Position numbers and translations under genes: made by a program
Notes under the pieces: model-generated
Database searches by the model: none
What the model saw: the letters and a program-made list of their open reading frames with translations, nothing else
Told to the model about the DNA's origin: nothing
DNA from: Aspidiotus rigidus
Taxonomy: Eukaryota; Arthropoda; Insecta; Hemiptera; Diaspididae
DNA length: 64,000 nt
Direction: 5' to 3'
Assembly (NCBI GenBank): GCA_035079385.1
Contig: JAVHKY010000003.1
Location: 24,691,501 to 24,755,500, forward strand
In this document: piece after piece, positions 11,740 through 22,139 of the stretch
How the letters are laid out: every line of letters starts with the position of its first letter
How positions within the stretch are numbered: position 1 is the stretch's first letter

Positions 11740-13915
11740 TATCGATATCATTCAATCGATTCAGGGTGTCGATCTTTTGTGGATGTATCGGGGTATATTG
11801 TCATGATTTTGAATACTTTTCTAGTCCCGTCTCCCAATCCCAATCTGTTTGTACCAAAAAGTTCTGTATTACTTTAAGGGAATACAGACGTTCACATGGT
11901 TTGATATTTTTCCTGGAAGGGAAAATGCCCAGTAATTTTTTCTTCCTCTAGGGTAAAATTGTTCAAATCGTAACCTCAGGTTTATACGACCGTAAGGACG
12001 CAAATTCGAATTACCATGGCTTGATGGAATTCGCGAACTACTAACCTAAAGTTTGTACGGTGTAAGGACAGACGGACGTTTCGAAATTAGAGGGTGAACG
12101 AGAGCAAAGAAAGCCATCATTGTACTCTCCTTCCCCCTTCTCATACATTGTTTTCTTGAGTTCCTCTCCCGATTAGTATTGATTATTATAGCTTGATAAT
12201 CGAAATTCTGTCATACCTCCTACCTCCTTCCTCCATCGAAATTTTTCCAAGTTCTTCTTCTAATCCATTCTACGTCTCTCCCATCTAGTTTCATAAAAAG
12301 CTCAATGGTTTTCTCCTTCTACATTTATCTTGAAGGTCAAACTGTATCCAACTTGCCTTTGCGAAAGTGCAATGTTTTTCCAGTCCTTAAAATACGTGAA
12401 AGGGTTCCGAGCTGTTCCGTTCTCTAAGGAACCCCAAATAGCCGCTAGGGCCAAGGACACCGGGAAGATTTGTTCCCGGTCGAAAAAAGTAAGTGTATCT
12501 ATCACCTAATTTATTTTGCTGAATTATTCTTCTTAAAATCCCAGATTGAAGGTCTCAGGTCTTGATGTCACCATTTAGTTTTTAGATCCACAAAGTCACA
12601 CAGAAATCTAGAGAAATGTTTCAAATTTTGTGTAAACTAAGAAATCCAACAGCGAATCAGAAATTTCTGCTCAACTTCTCATGGAAGAGGGGAAAAAAAT
12701 TGCAAACTCCACTTCCACCTCGAAACTATACCCTCGGGACCATGGAAATGTAGCCTTGACCAGAAGAAATAGAGATTCTATGATTCTGTGGTCAGAAGCG
12801 TGGATTCTAAGGGATGGAAACTCAGAAGTTCAAATATTCGAAGTGTAAAGGTGTACGGGTTGAAAGTTGGTGAAATGCTCACCAGAGCTTCTGGTGGATC
12901 CTTTTTGCTTAGAAAGCAGCCGTAGTGTTTTCCACCCACGTAGAAATCTTGACCATTTCAGATATTGACTCATACTAGAGACGTCGAGTCTTACATCAAC
13001 GTAAGGATAGCTACACAAGAGAGCACCGTGACGTTGACATATTTCAAAAGGTGAATTTATAGTTTCCTTTGCCCCTTTAATAACCGAAATACCGTGCTAC
13101 GATAGTGACATCGTTTTAATTTTGTTTAAAAATGGACTATAGAACACGGAACATATTTTTCCAATGTTCAGTGAGAGAAAGAGGGGCCGAAACGACTGAT
13201 AAGAGGAAATGATTGAAAACCTACGCTCAACTTTAGAGTTCTCTTGCTGACTGAATTGAGAAGATGTGAGAGCGAAGGTTGGTCTACAAAATTTCATACA
13301 GGATTGAATTATTGCGGCTCCCTAAAATCACGATGGGTAAAAATCGGTGAAATTTGTATTGGGATTCTAATGACGTGATCGAAAATTGTTTTGCTCGGGT
13401 CGAGGACGACTATAGGGCTCGGAAGTCTCCTCCCAAAATACAATATTGACGTAGATTTTCATTCTTTCTTCTGATTTAGAAGAGCATTCCTAAATTATCG
13501 CCCGCCCTCGTCGTGGATCAGACTGCGTATTTCCTATGCCAAGACATGATTAAATATTATTTTTGATATCGTATGGGTATTTATTAATACAAATACACCA
13601 AATTATCTTCGTACCATATATGATCTTGCAATACATCGTCAATACACTAGATTTGCTGGGTACGGTGACCAAGTTTATGAATTAAAGTACACTGTGTATA
13701 ATTATTTGCACGTGTTTGTTTGCGAGTTATATTTACCTAGAGCTGCAGGGATTATAGTGTCATTGAATCGCTTGTTCTGATTTTGTTGAAAGCTACGGAC
13801 ATTTCGCTTTAATTTTATCGTCTCTTCCTTCAACACAATGACTCTATAGTTTCGCGCTTCATAAGGAAATGCACCGTAGGAGTCCCGTGTGGAATTCTTC
13901 ATCTCTCCAATTTTT
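11740..13915. other. Unannotated intergenic or intronic DNA
   Basis: Several 60-70 residue frames on the minus strand (12302-12505, 12830-13018, 13097-13297, 13702-13902) have no recognisable motif. I see no TIR pair or tandem array. No gene is supported. Confidence 0.45.
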
Positions 13916-15231
13916 GTTTGTACTACGTTTTATTTTATTTTATTTATATTAACGAGCTCTAGCTATTAGCTCGGCGTTACAACTTAATTGTGGTACGGGG
14001 TATGCTAATATATAATTTGGATTTACAAGAGTTGGCGAGAAAAACATTAGATAACATACGTTGTGTATAGTGGTTAGATGTAGGAGTAAAAATTGGTTAA
14101 AATGCAGGAGACGGAGTCAGAATTATTTTTGAGGGCTTTTGTGAGGAGGAGGGGGTATTGGTAGCGGTGAGAAGCGGTAGGAATTGGGGTCAGGTGAAAA
14201 AATGGTCGACTGTTAAATTTTCCATTTCGCAGTGGCCCGTAAGTATATGAGGATTGGTTAGGTGGAAGTGGGCCAATTCTTAATCGGGTTAGGATGTCTT
14301 CTTCTCATCTCGATTTCCTATAAGAGGATGACCAGGAAGTGGGGATTTTTTTAATAAGTAAGTTGATTTTTCCAGAGTGAGTTCCATGATTGTGTAATAA
14401 GAGTACGGTAGTGGTTTTTGTAGTCAGAAGCGGAAGGTGGGAGTTGTCGGTTATTTTCTTAAGAGAAGTAGAATGTTTGACGGCGTCGTATTCAGGGAGG
14501 TCTATATGCCCAAGAATCTGTAGGAACGTTATTTGGGCATCTATTGAGTCCAGAGGGAGAGTAATGTGAGAAGTATGCGTTGTGTGAGTGGGTTGGAGTT
14601 GTAGTCAGAGAAGAAGTGGAGAGAAAAAAGTGAGTTGGAAGGCAGGCATGTATGGCCATGAGTTCAGATGTAGAAGCTGAGAAGTTATTTGTCCGTCGAT
14701 GGAATATGCGTAACCAGATTTATTGGGTAATTTAGACCCATCGGTGAGGCAGAGTGTGTAGTCAAGATATTCTCGGATTAATTTTTGAGGGGTTGTATGT
14801 AGATTGTTTCATGAGATTTGGGGATTTCTGTGTGGTCAGAATGGATATTTGGTCGAGGGAGAGTCCTGGGGAAGATATTGTATATATGGGTTGTAAGGTG
14901 TTCGCTTTAAAGGGTTTGTTAAGAGAATGGTCCAAGTGGAGAAGGATATGTTTGGCGGGAGTTCGGGAAGATTTGGTTGAAGATTGGCAGGTGGGGAGAT
15001 TGGGAGACAGAGGATAAAAAGTTAGAGGTTAGGTTGAGTCTACGGAATTGGAATGGAGGTTCAGAGGCTTCTGCGCATAAGCTGAGTTTGGGGCTGGAAC
15101 GGTAGGCACCTGGGACTAATCTGAGGGAGGAGGTTTGAATGGGATCGAGTAAAGCAAGGAGAGATTTGTTGGCTAAGTTATATATTGGGGCGGCGTAGTT
15201 AATCTAGAGCGGATGAGGTTTTCGTACATAG

Positions 15232-15358
15232 TAGAATGAACACACAGGTGTTACGTGCCTGTGTGTTTATTCTACTATCTACCATGGCTCGTACGTCCCA
15301 CAAAGAAACTGTCAAAAAAAAAAAAAGAAAGAAAGAAAGAAAGAAAGAAAAAAAAAAA
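15232..15358 (+). mobile_element. Small A-tailed retroposon with a 19 bp stem, inserted in the LINE
   Basis: This ~127 bp segment interrupts the LINE protein between LLQLYKN and IRSRLD and is bounded by an imperfect duplication (GTTTTCGTACATAG at 15218-15231, GTTTTTGTATAG at 15359-15370). Its 5' part forms a stem: AGTAGAATGAACACACAGG at 15230-15248 pairs with 15258-15276 with one mismatch and a 9-nt loop. Its 3' end is a long A/GAAA tract. The combination of TSD, non-coding body and A-tail is that of a LINE-mobilised small RNA or SINE. I see no tRNA-type A and B boxes and no match I can name. Confidence 0.68.
15313..15358. repeat. A-rich (GAAA)n microsatellite
   Basis: A run of A followed by about seven GAAA units and a further A run. 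It is the probable 3' tail of the small retroposon. Confidence 0.9.
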
Positions 15359-15512
15359 GTTTTTGTATAGTTGAAGGAGAATTTTTCTGTTGTAGCCTTT
15401 CGAGGAGGGGGGGGGTGAGAAATGAATCTTATAAGTTATAATGTTGAGAGCGCGTGTGCATTTGGCTTTGACGATTTCAATGTAAGGAGCCCGAGTAAGC
15501 TTCCGATCGAAA

Positions 15513-15857
15513 GGGGGCGTCCATAAATTACGTGAGGAATTTCGGGGCGGTGGGGGCCAGCCAAGCCTCACCAAAACTCACGGGAGGGGGAGTGCCGACC
15601 GATCTCACGTAATTTTTTCCTCTTACAAATACATTCTAAAATATTGCGAAAACTGGCTTAAATTTAATAAAAACTAGTCCTTTTTGAATAGGTATAAAAT
15701 TTGATCACCTTTTTTTAATAGACAAACGTATTTAAAGCAAAAATACACATTTCGGAAAATCTCACGCGAGATAGGGGTCAAGGCACACTTCACGATATCT
15801 CACCAAGGGGGGTCGAAAAATGACGAAAATTGCCTCACGTAATTTATGGACGCCCCC
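15513..15857. mobile_element. MITE with GGGGGCGTCCATAAATTACG termini
   Basis: The termini are near-perfect inverted repeats of about 22 bp, GGGGGCGTCCATAAATTACG at the left and its complement at the right. The interior has no coding capacity. A related element with the same TIR lies at 46058-46380. The TSD is short (AAA on both sides) and not decisive. It sits close to the 5' end of the LINE at 13931-15867 and so inserted after it. Confidence 0.85.
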
Positions 15858-15879
15858 AAATGTAATCGTACTACGTTTC

Positions 15880-17985
15880 TAGTTCCTAAACTTTGTTCAG
15901 TACCTGTGCAATTTGAGACTCAATATCAATCTGGAAATAGGGGTCTTCCTGCTTCCTGGAAAGACCTGTATCTCCAGATTCATATTCTTTCTTTTCGCAA
16001 ACCGAAATTTTATTTTCTTCTAACTCCGTTTCTCAGTCAGTTCAAGGCTGCAAATGTTGCCATTTTTAATAAATTCAATCTGTGCTTCGCTTCTACTTGT
16101 GTACAAATCTCGGTGTAAGAAATCTTGTCGAGCGGTGTAATTCTGTAAATTTTCAATCACCCCGTATTGGCTTGTTGATTTCAGGAAAGTCTTGTTTCTT
16201 TTGTTCTTCAATAAAGTATTTTAATTTTGAGAAGTGTCAGGTTGATATTTTTGTGAATTTTAATTTTCTGAGTATACATTTTAGTTTTGTGAAGCTTAGT
16301 TATACCTGATGGAGCGAGAATTTGAAATTTTTTCTGTTATTCTACACCGAGCGATGCAAAATAAAAAAATGGGATTTTCCTCTCACATTTATACCGAGTG
16401 TTTTCAACGGTATTATAGTTTCTTCTATTTATCATCACTACACACTGATCAATCTTTAAATACCTAAACTCGCTAGCATTAAACCGATCATCCGAAAAAG
16501 TTAACGCAATATTCATTTCGAGAGAACGAACGAATACTTTTCTACTACACACCGGAGTCTGTACAATAAAAATGACCTTTAAGACGATGTGTTCCCGCAG
16601 CTTTGGGGCGCACGAATACTAATGTCAATATTCATTATCGCATCCACATTACTACGATTGAAGAAAGGTAATCAGCGTTAGATTGTGTATTAATAATCCG
16701 CGCCGACTGAATTGAAATATATTCTTTCTCAGATACCAAAGATAAAAATCCTTCTGTATCAGTTTTTTATTGCAAAATTTCTTAAAAAGAATGAAAATGA
16801 TGTAATAAGACATTATTTTCTCGTCATTTTTGCGAAAAATTTTACTCGTCCAAGAAAATAATCCAAAAGCAGTATATGAGAGAGGAAAAACCACTCCGTT
16901 AAATGGCTTCAGTATCGGTATTATTCGTCGAGCCCATCAGTCTCACAGATTGTGATGGCTGTTAAATTGCCGCTGGTACGGAACGAATAAAAAAAAATAT
17001 ATATGAAAAAACCGACCGATACGGCCGAGGAAGGGAGTCACTTTCACTTTATTCACAAAGATTACTTCCTGGAATGGTAGGAGAAACTTGTTATTTTCCT
17101 GGTTCTACTTCTATGTTCGTTGTAGGTCAGCAGATTGGATCGGTTTATTAGTCTGTAGGTACTGCACAATACGCGAGGTAACATTACGTTATTAAAGTGT
17201 TAAATTGTTTTGTCTGTTGTGTGAGTGTGTGCGAGTATGTGTGTCCATCTACGCCTCAGCAATTCAGACGTAGAATTTTTTTCGTTGAAAAGACCATCCA
17301 TTATTGTGCTGTATTGTAACGAACCAGCAATAGCGCGTATACAAAGCTTCTTATGAAAATTACCTGCATGTGAGATAATACCATACATACTTGTCATCTC
17401 GTATGGAATAATATGAGATTAAATTTCGACCGCGAGAATTGAAAAAAGTATATGACGAAAAAGTTTCGTGCGCCTTTTTCCGCAAATTCTGATGAATGAT
17501 ATAGACTTTTCTCCTTCTCATTAGAAATCACGTCAAGTCTAGATCGTCCAGACAGGCCTCTTAGCTGCTCATGAAGAGTGCTATTCATCCCCAAAGGTGT
17601 AGCCTAGGAAGGAAGAGGGATAAATGTCCTATTTTATACTGCGAAGTGAATCCTATAGGAAGTGGGAGTCCAGTGCCTTGATTACACCCTCGACCAGAAA
17701 AGGCCCGCGAAGGTTTTCGTAGGGCCCGCGAGGAACTTCTTGAAAGTTTGACCATGAGAGTTTTGGGTGGCCTGACGAGCTAGTTACCTAAATGTGAGCC
17801 AACCCGAAACCGAGATCCACGTCTGCACCCTGCTGGCCTAACCGCTGTCAAATCCCATTCTTCATGTTTCAACTTCATTACTCCTCCTCTTTCCTATACT
17901 TTTTTATCTGTTTTCTCTTCCATTCTTCCTCCTGGATATTTGTAATGATCTGTGGTTTGCGCACAGCTTTTTCATATTTTTATTG
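15880..17985. other. Unannotated intergenic or intronic DNA
   Basis: A frame at 15846-16118 and several short frames on both strands carry no motif I recognise. A TG-rich patch near 17214-17242 is low complexity. No gene is supported. Confidence 0.45.
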
Positions 17986-17994
17986 CACTTTCCC

Positions 17995-18590
17995 GATAAA
18001 CCAGATCGACCAAATATCTCAGTCGATTTTGAGTAAGTGTTGACCAAAAATAGACTGAGCGGGCGCTCTGATGAGTGACTAATAATAGACCATTTTTTTC
18101 GGTCGATTTACTTCCGCTCTTTCCTACCATATTTAGACCACATTTGAACCAACTTATACAAAATTTTGAATGAAAAAATTAGTCGATTTGTAGGTGATGT
18201 AGGTACCATAAAATGGTCTATCCTCAGTCATTGTCCACACTTCCTCTTCAATAACTATATTTTGACATTTTTTGACCAAAAAAACCCTGACGATATAAAA
18301 TAGTTTCTCATAGTCAATATTCAATCAGTGTCGACAGACCACCATAATTAGAATTCTTCTGACGAAAAAGATTGGTCGATTCCTGGGTAATGTAGACGAT
18401 CATAAAATAGTCTGTTGTAGCCTATAGGTATTCAAGCGATATTAACGGACAACTACAAATAGACCACTTTTGACAAAGCAGAACAATCAAGTTTTGGGCA
18501 ATAGAGACGCCATAAAACGGTCTTTAGTTAGGCGACTAACACACCACCATTTTCGACGGGAAAAACCAGTCTATATCTAAGCCCCGCTCA
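17995..18590. repeat. Degenerate repeats around GGTCGATTT...CATAAAAYGGTCT
   Basis: A diffuse unit recurs: a (G/A)GTCGATT word, about 15-20 bp containing GGTGATGTAG or similar, then CATAAAATGGTCT. Clear occurrences start near 18180, 18371 and 18487. Isolated GACCAAAAATAGACT-like words fill the gaps. Spacing is irregular (about 190 and 116 bp). Related wording appears at 20.3-20.9 and 45.8-47.3 kb. Confidence 0.5.
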
Positions 18591-18767
18591 AGTGAAGAAA
18601 AGAATGAAGATAGCAATGTCGTTAGCAGGATTATATTGAGAGGAGTGCGATTTTGGTCTAAAATTATTAATTATTATACCTTCAATTATTTATGGACAAT
18701 GTTCGAAATTTGTGGACTTATCATGGATTTATACCAATTAAAATTGAATCAATTAATTTAAACAATT

Positions 18768-19264
18768 GAGCCCTTCTTTTCAAGAAGGGCGTTACTCGAC
18801 TTCCGCCCTTTTTTAATAGATTGCAGTATTGGGTTCTTCACCCTCCCTTTCATCTAAACACGATGTGTGTTGAGTAAAATTGCGTTATAAGTTAACGTCA
18901 CAATATAACTTGTTTCTAACAATATGACTTGTTTTTTCGCGTATTATGCTTTTCCCAAATGGTCTAGCTATGGGTTCTTCAAGAAGGGCGTAAATGATGT
19001 TTCAAATGGTCTAGCCCGGGCGTCTCTGAAAAAAGGGCGTAAATGGTGTTTCGCGGCAAATGGTGTCTTGTTTTTAAATTACGCTCCTTGGACGGGTAAT
19101 AGGGGGAGGGGGGGGATTGGAAGATGGTCGATACCGCCCGTGCACTGACCATATTTTGTCGCATTCTGATTTCTCTACGCTTTGTACCAGCGTTCCAAAC
19201 TTTAAAATTAGTGTTTCTCAAAATGCGTTTTTTCAACTTACGCCCTTCTTGAAAAGAAGGGCTC
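18768..19264. mobile_element. TIR element with self-complementary GAGCCCTTCTTTTCAAGAAG ends
   Basis: The left end GAGCCCTTCTTTTCAAGAAG followed by GGCG is exactly complementary to the right end at 19240-19264. Each TIR is itself a hairpin (CCCTTCTT/AAGAAGGG). AATT flanks both sides (18764-18767, 19265-19268), a possible 4 bp TSD in AT-rich DNA. The interior repeats AAGGGCGTAAATG-like words and has no transposase. Confidence 0.75.
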
Positions 19265-19999
19265 AATTTCTTAAAATGAATCTAAATATTCATTTATTCA
19301 AATTTAATTTATAAAATTTCGACATTATTATTCAATTTTAAATTTAATTATTTAATTGATTTATTAATAATAATAATTATTATTATTCTTTGTCAATTTA
19401 TTATTGATGAAATTAATTTTTATCAATTTATTTCATGTTAATTTATTATTTAAATTAATAAAATTTTTCAAAAACTATTTTTTAATAATTTTTTTATTTG
19501 TCATAATTCATAAATAAACCTATAATTTTCTATTAATTGAATGTAAAATTGAACAAAAAGATGAAAAATATCATTCTGGTTCAATATGATTACAGAGTTT
19601 TAAATATTATTTTATTTAAAATCATTAAAATTATTAAATAATTTTTATCAATTCTTATTTAAAGGATTAAATACATTAAATAAATCAAATGAGATATAAA
19701 AATTATTTAGTTTCAATTTTTTTAGATTTCTTATAATGATTTTCATATAAATTATTAAAAATTGATATAAATTTATTTTTATCAAATAAATAATTCTAAA
19801 AAACAAAATTAATGATTTTAATTAAATCAACTGTATCAAGAAAATTTAAATAAGATCTTATTTTTCCAAAATAATATTATGTTATTATAAACTTTTCAAA
19901 TCAAAGAATTTAATTTCAAAAAATAAAATAGATATAAAATTAAATTTTTAAAAAATTATATTTATTAATTAATCCTGATGGAATTTCCTTAAATTGAAT
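19265..19999 (-). pseudogene. cob: Mitochondrial insert (NUMT) with cytochrome b remnant
   Basis: The segment is extremely AT-rich compared with its surroundings. On the minus strand around 19530-19590, read with the invertebrate mitochondrial code (TGA as Trp), it gives HIEPEWYFSSFCSILHSINR followed by KL. This aligns with the conserved cytochrome b stretch [22 protein letters not shown]: PEWYF, the IL-S-I spacing and the final KL all agree. Downstream the frame hits an in-frame TAG and loses similarity. I could not align the rest with confidence, so the exact extent is uncertain. It sits between a TIR element and a palindrome, in a nuclear repeat context. It is interpreted as a decayed nuclear copy. 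Confidence 0.6.
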
Positions 20000-20160
20000 A
20001 TATGAGTCGCGCTCAGCGAAACCATGTACTAAGTCGGAAAAAAAAAATTCTGATTTTTTTTTATTCGAAAGCAGAAGACCTCTTCTGAAAATTTCACCAA
20101 AAATCGGAATTTTTTTTTTTTTCCGACTTAGTACATGGTTTCGCTGAGCGCGACTCATAT
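20000..20160. repeat. Palindrome with 38 bp perfect arms
   Basis: 20000-20037 and 20123-20160 are exact reverse complements (ATATGAGTCGCGCTCAGCGA at the outer edge). Pairing continues imperfectly through A10/T13 tracts and a TTCTGATTTTT-like segment. The ~45 bp centre is unique. The arms are GC-richer than the AT-rich DNA around them, which suggests a foldback or MITE insertion. Confidence 0.9.
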
Positions 20161-20284
20161 AAATCTAATATTATTTTTTACAATTAGTAGAATACGTTCA
20201 TTTATTAAACAATTTGATTACTAAGAGTATTAATTTTTATTTCAAATATCTTTATTTATCTGCGAGCTTGCAAGCAATATGACA

Positions 20285-20935
20285 GTTGATTCACTCCAAA
20301 GAAATCGACTGGAAATTTTGGGCGAAATTGAGTGACTGTGATTTGTATGAGAATAGACCAAAAAAAAGAGTGAAAATATTGGTAGATGTTGAGGACAAAT
20401 TAACTGAAAATGGACCAAAATATGTCCTCGGGATATCTGCCGAGAAATTGACTGGGAATTTTGTTCAAAATTGAGTGAATGACTATGCGGCTCGCCGCAT
20501 TATACTCAGAGAATAAAAATATTGATAGAGGAAAAATCTACTCAATAGGGATCAAGGTATCTCCCAAAATATCTGCCCAGAAATCGACTAGAGATCTTAG
20601 TTAAAATTGAGTAATAAATACAATATCAATTTTAGACAAAGAAACGAGGAAAAATTTCATTCTGTATTGGCAATATAAGGACCAAAAATGGGTCGAAATG
20701 TGTATTCCGCATAGTGAGCGTAAATAAACCAAAAATTATGGTCAAATTTAGTAGGAATAATATCAGATCAACAATCAACTGAAATAAATAGGCAAAATTT
20801 GGTGGATTTACCTCAAAAATTTACTAAAAATCAACCATTTTCTGATGGTACCATGATATTAATTAGTCTTTTCTCAGTCATACGACCAAAAACCAACCAA
20901 TATCGATCATATAGTGATGGTCGATTTGGTTTATC
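20285..20935. repeat. Three degenerate ~140 bp repeats with GAAATCGACT
   Basis: GAAATCGACTGGAAATTTTG at ~20303, GAAATTGACTGGGAATTTTG at ~20443 and GAAATCGACTAGAGAT at ~20581 are each followed by a CAAAATTGAGT-like word. This gives a period of about 140 bp with strong divergence. No frame is shared between the units. Confidence 0.5.
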
Positions 20936-20939
20936 GGGT

Positions 20940-21235
20940 TTGCCACTTTATTGTTCGAACATTGTTCTCAATTTTTGGATTCATCAACTAAGTATATTAC
21001 GGTATCCCCCTCCACCAAGCCATTGTTATTTGTTCCTTGTCTCTGTTCGCAAACGATGAACTTAATTTTTCATGGAAGCATGAAATTTGATGAACCTAAA
21101 CGTCAAATTGTCACTGAATTTGAGGTTGATAAGCTCAGATATTATTCTCAGATCCCGTGTATCCTCCCAAAAGTATTTATCTATGATGAAGGCAGGGTTC
21201 TAAGTTCGAAGGGGGTAACTGTGGAGAGCTTGTGA
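20940..21235. other. Unannotated DNA
   Basis: Two overlapping frames (20799-21059, 20951-21235) have no recognisable motif. The stretch borders the 3' side of the LINE fragment and may belong to it, but I see no tail that fixes the boundary. Confidence 0.3.
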
Positions 21236-21299
21236 AGATTGAGATGGGAAATATGAAAGGATTAGAGACTACACTTGAGGGTAAAAGTTAGTGGAGAGC

Positions 21300-22130
21300 A
21301 AATAAATAATAGAGTTGGCAACCGAATCGGACTTGTTAAAAACTACAGACGGAAGACATGAAGAAACAGAGTGAGAGGCAGATAAAAGAAGTATTGAACA
21401 GTTTTGGTTAGAGAGCGATGAGGATGAATTTACTGGGTGAGGCGTGAATGACCGATTCTGAGGCGAGGAAGTCCTTGGGAGTGAGTTTTTAGCGATTGCT
21501 TCAAGTTCGTTTGAACACTGAGTTTTCCAGAAGTCATAACTGACGTCGAGTAAATGTCAACAGTTATAGTTTTTGAAATCACGGGCAGTAGTAAGCACAG
21601 GATAGAAATTTTATAGGAGGGAAGTAAATATTTGGCGGCAAGGTCAACCACGCCAGTGTTGAGGGGCAAGATAGTGTTTGCAAAAGTATATGAATGCGTT
21701 AAACTAGTGAGGGTCCTGCATAGCCGGGAAAAATGAAAGCGGATCAATCCATCGTAGGACTTTCAGCTAAGGAAAGAGCAGAATGGGTTGAGGAAGATAG
21801 GAGTGTATGGCGTCAAGTTCGGCTGTGAAAATGGAGAAGGAAGTTATCAATCGGTGACTGGTTATGACGCCTTGGATCGAGTATGTGTATCCAGTTTTGG
21901 GTTCAGATTGAGAGTTTCGGGAAAGTAGCGCTTGGTGGGTAGGAAATTCGCCGGTATTGAATGATTGAGTGTTCTGAGTCTTGGGAATATTAGTTGGATA
22001 GATTCGGATTTATGGGAGAGGGGTGAATGAAATGATTGGGGGTAAAGGTATCAATTTCAGATGTTTGAATGGTTGAGATTTGAAAGGGAGGAGGAGAGAG
22101 GTTCAGGAGCTGACTGAATTGGGCTATGAA
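21300..22130 (-). pseudogene. Second I/Jockey/R1-type LINE 3' fragment: RNase H end and C-terminal tail
   Basis: On the minus strand I read NTGVVDLAAKYLLPSYKISI near 21610-21665, which resembles the end of a LINE RNase H domain (usual pattern GNE-xADxAAK). About 130 bases further on comes LPRLRIGHSRLTQ at 21433-21470, matching the LTRLRIGHTRLTH landmark also present in the LINE at 13931-15867. Stops and shifts interrupt every frame. The fragment lacks RT, and I could not find a tail or TSD. Confidence 0.75.
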
Positions 22131-22139
22131 TGCGAGAAA

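Larger units (their letters stand above)
13931..15867 (-). mobile_element. I/Jockey/R1-type LINE 3' fragment with RNase H, nested insertions and perfect TSD
   Basis: Reading the minus strand from right to left, I recognise IFDRKLTRAPYIEIVKAKC (near 15450-15510), LLQLYKN interrupted by an insertion, DYAAPIYNLANKS, LVPGAYRSSPKLSL (~15080-15115), an RNase H start with DGSK at ~14737 and ELMAIHACL near 14650, a GHIDLPEYDAVK segment, and LTRLRIG at ~14275-14295. All are C-terminal landmarks of I/Jockey/R1-type LINEs. The 3' end is an A-rich (ATAAA)n tail. AAACGTAGTAC (minus strand) occurs at both 13920-13930 and 15868-15878, giving an 11 bp TSD that fixes both ends. The frame is broken by stops, shifts and two insertions. 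The copy is 5'-truncated and dead. Confidence 0.88.

Noticed and set aside
15275..15574. 99-residue minus-strand frame
   Set aside because: It combines a (GAAA)n tract, LINE codons and MITE sequence. It is a mosaic, not a gene.
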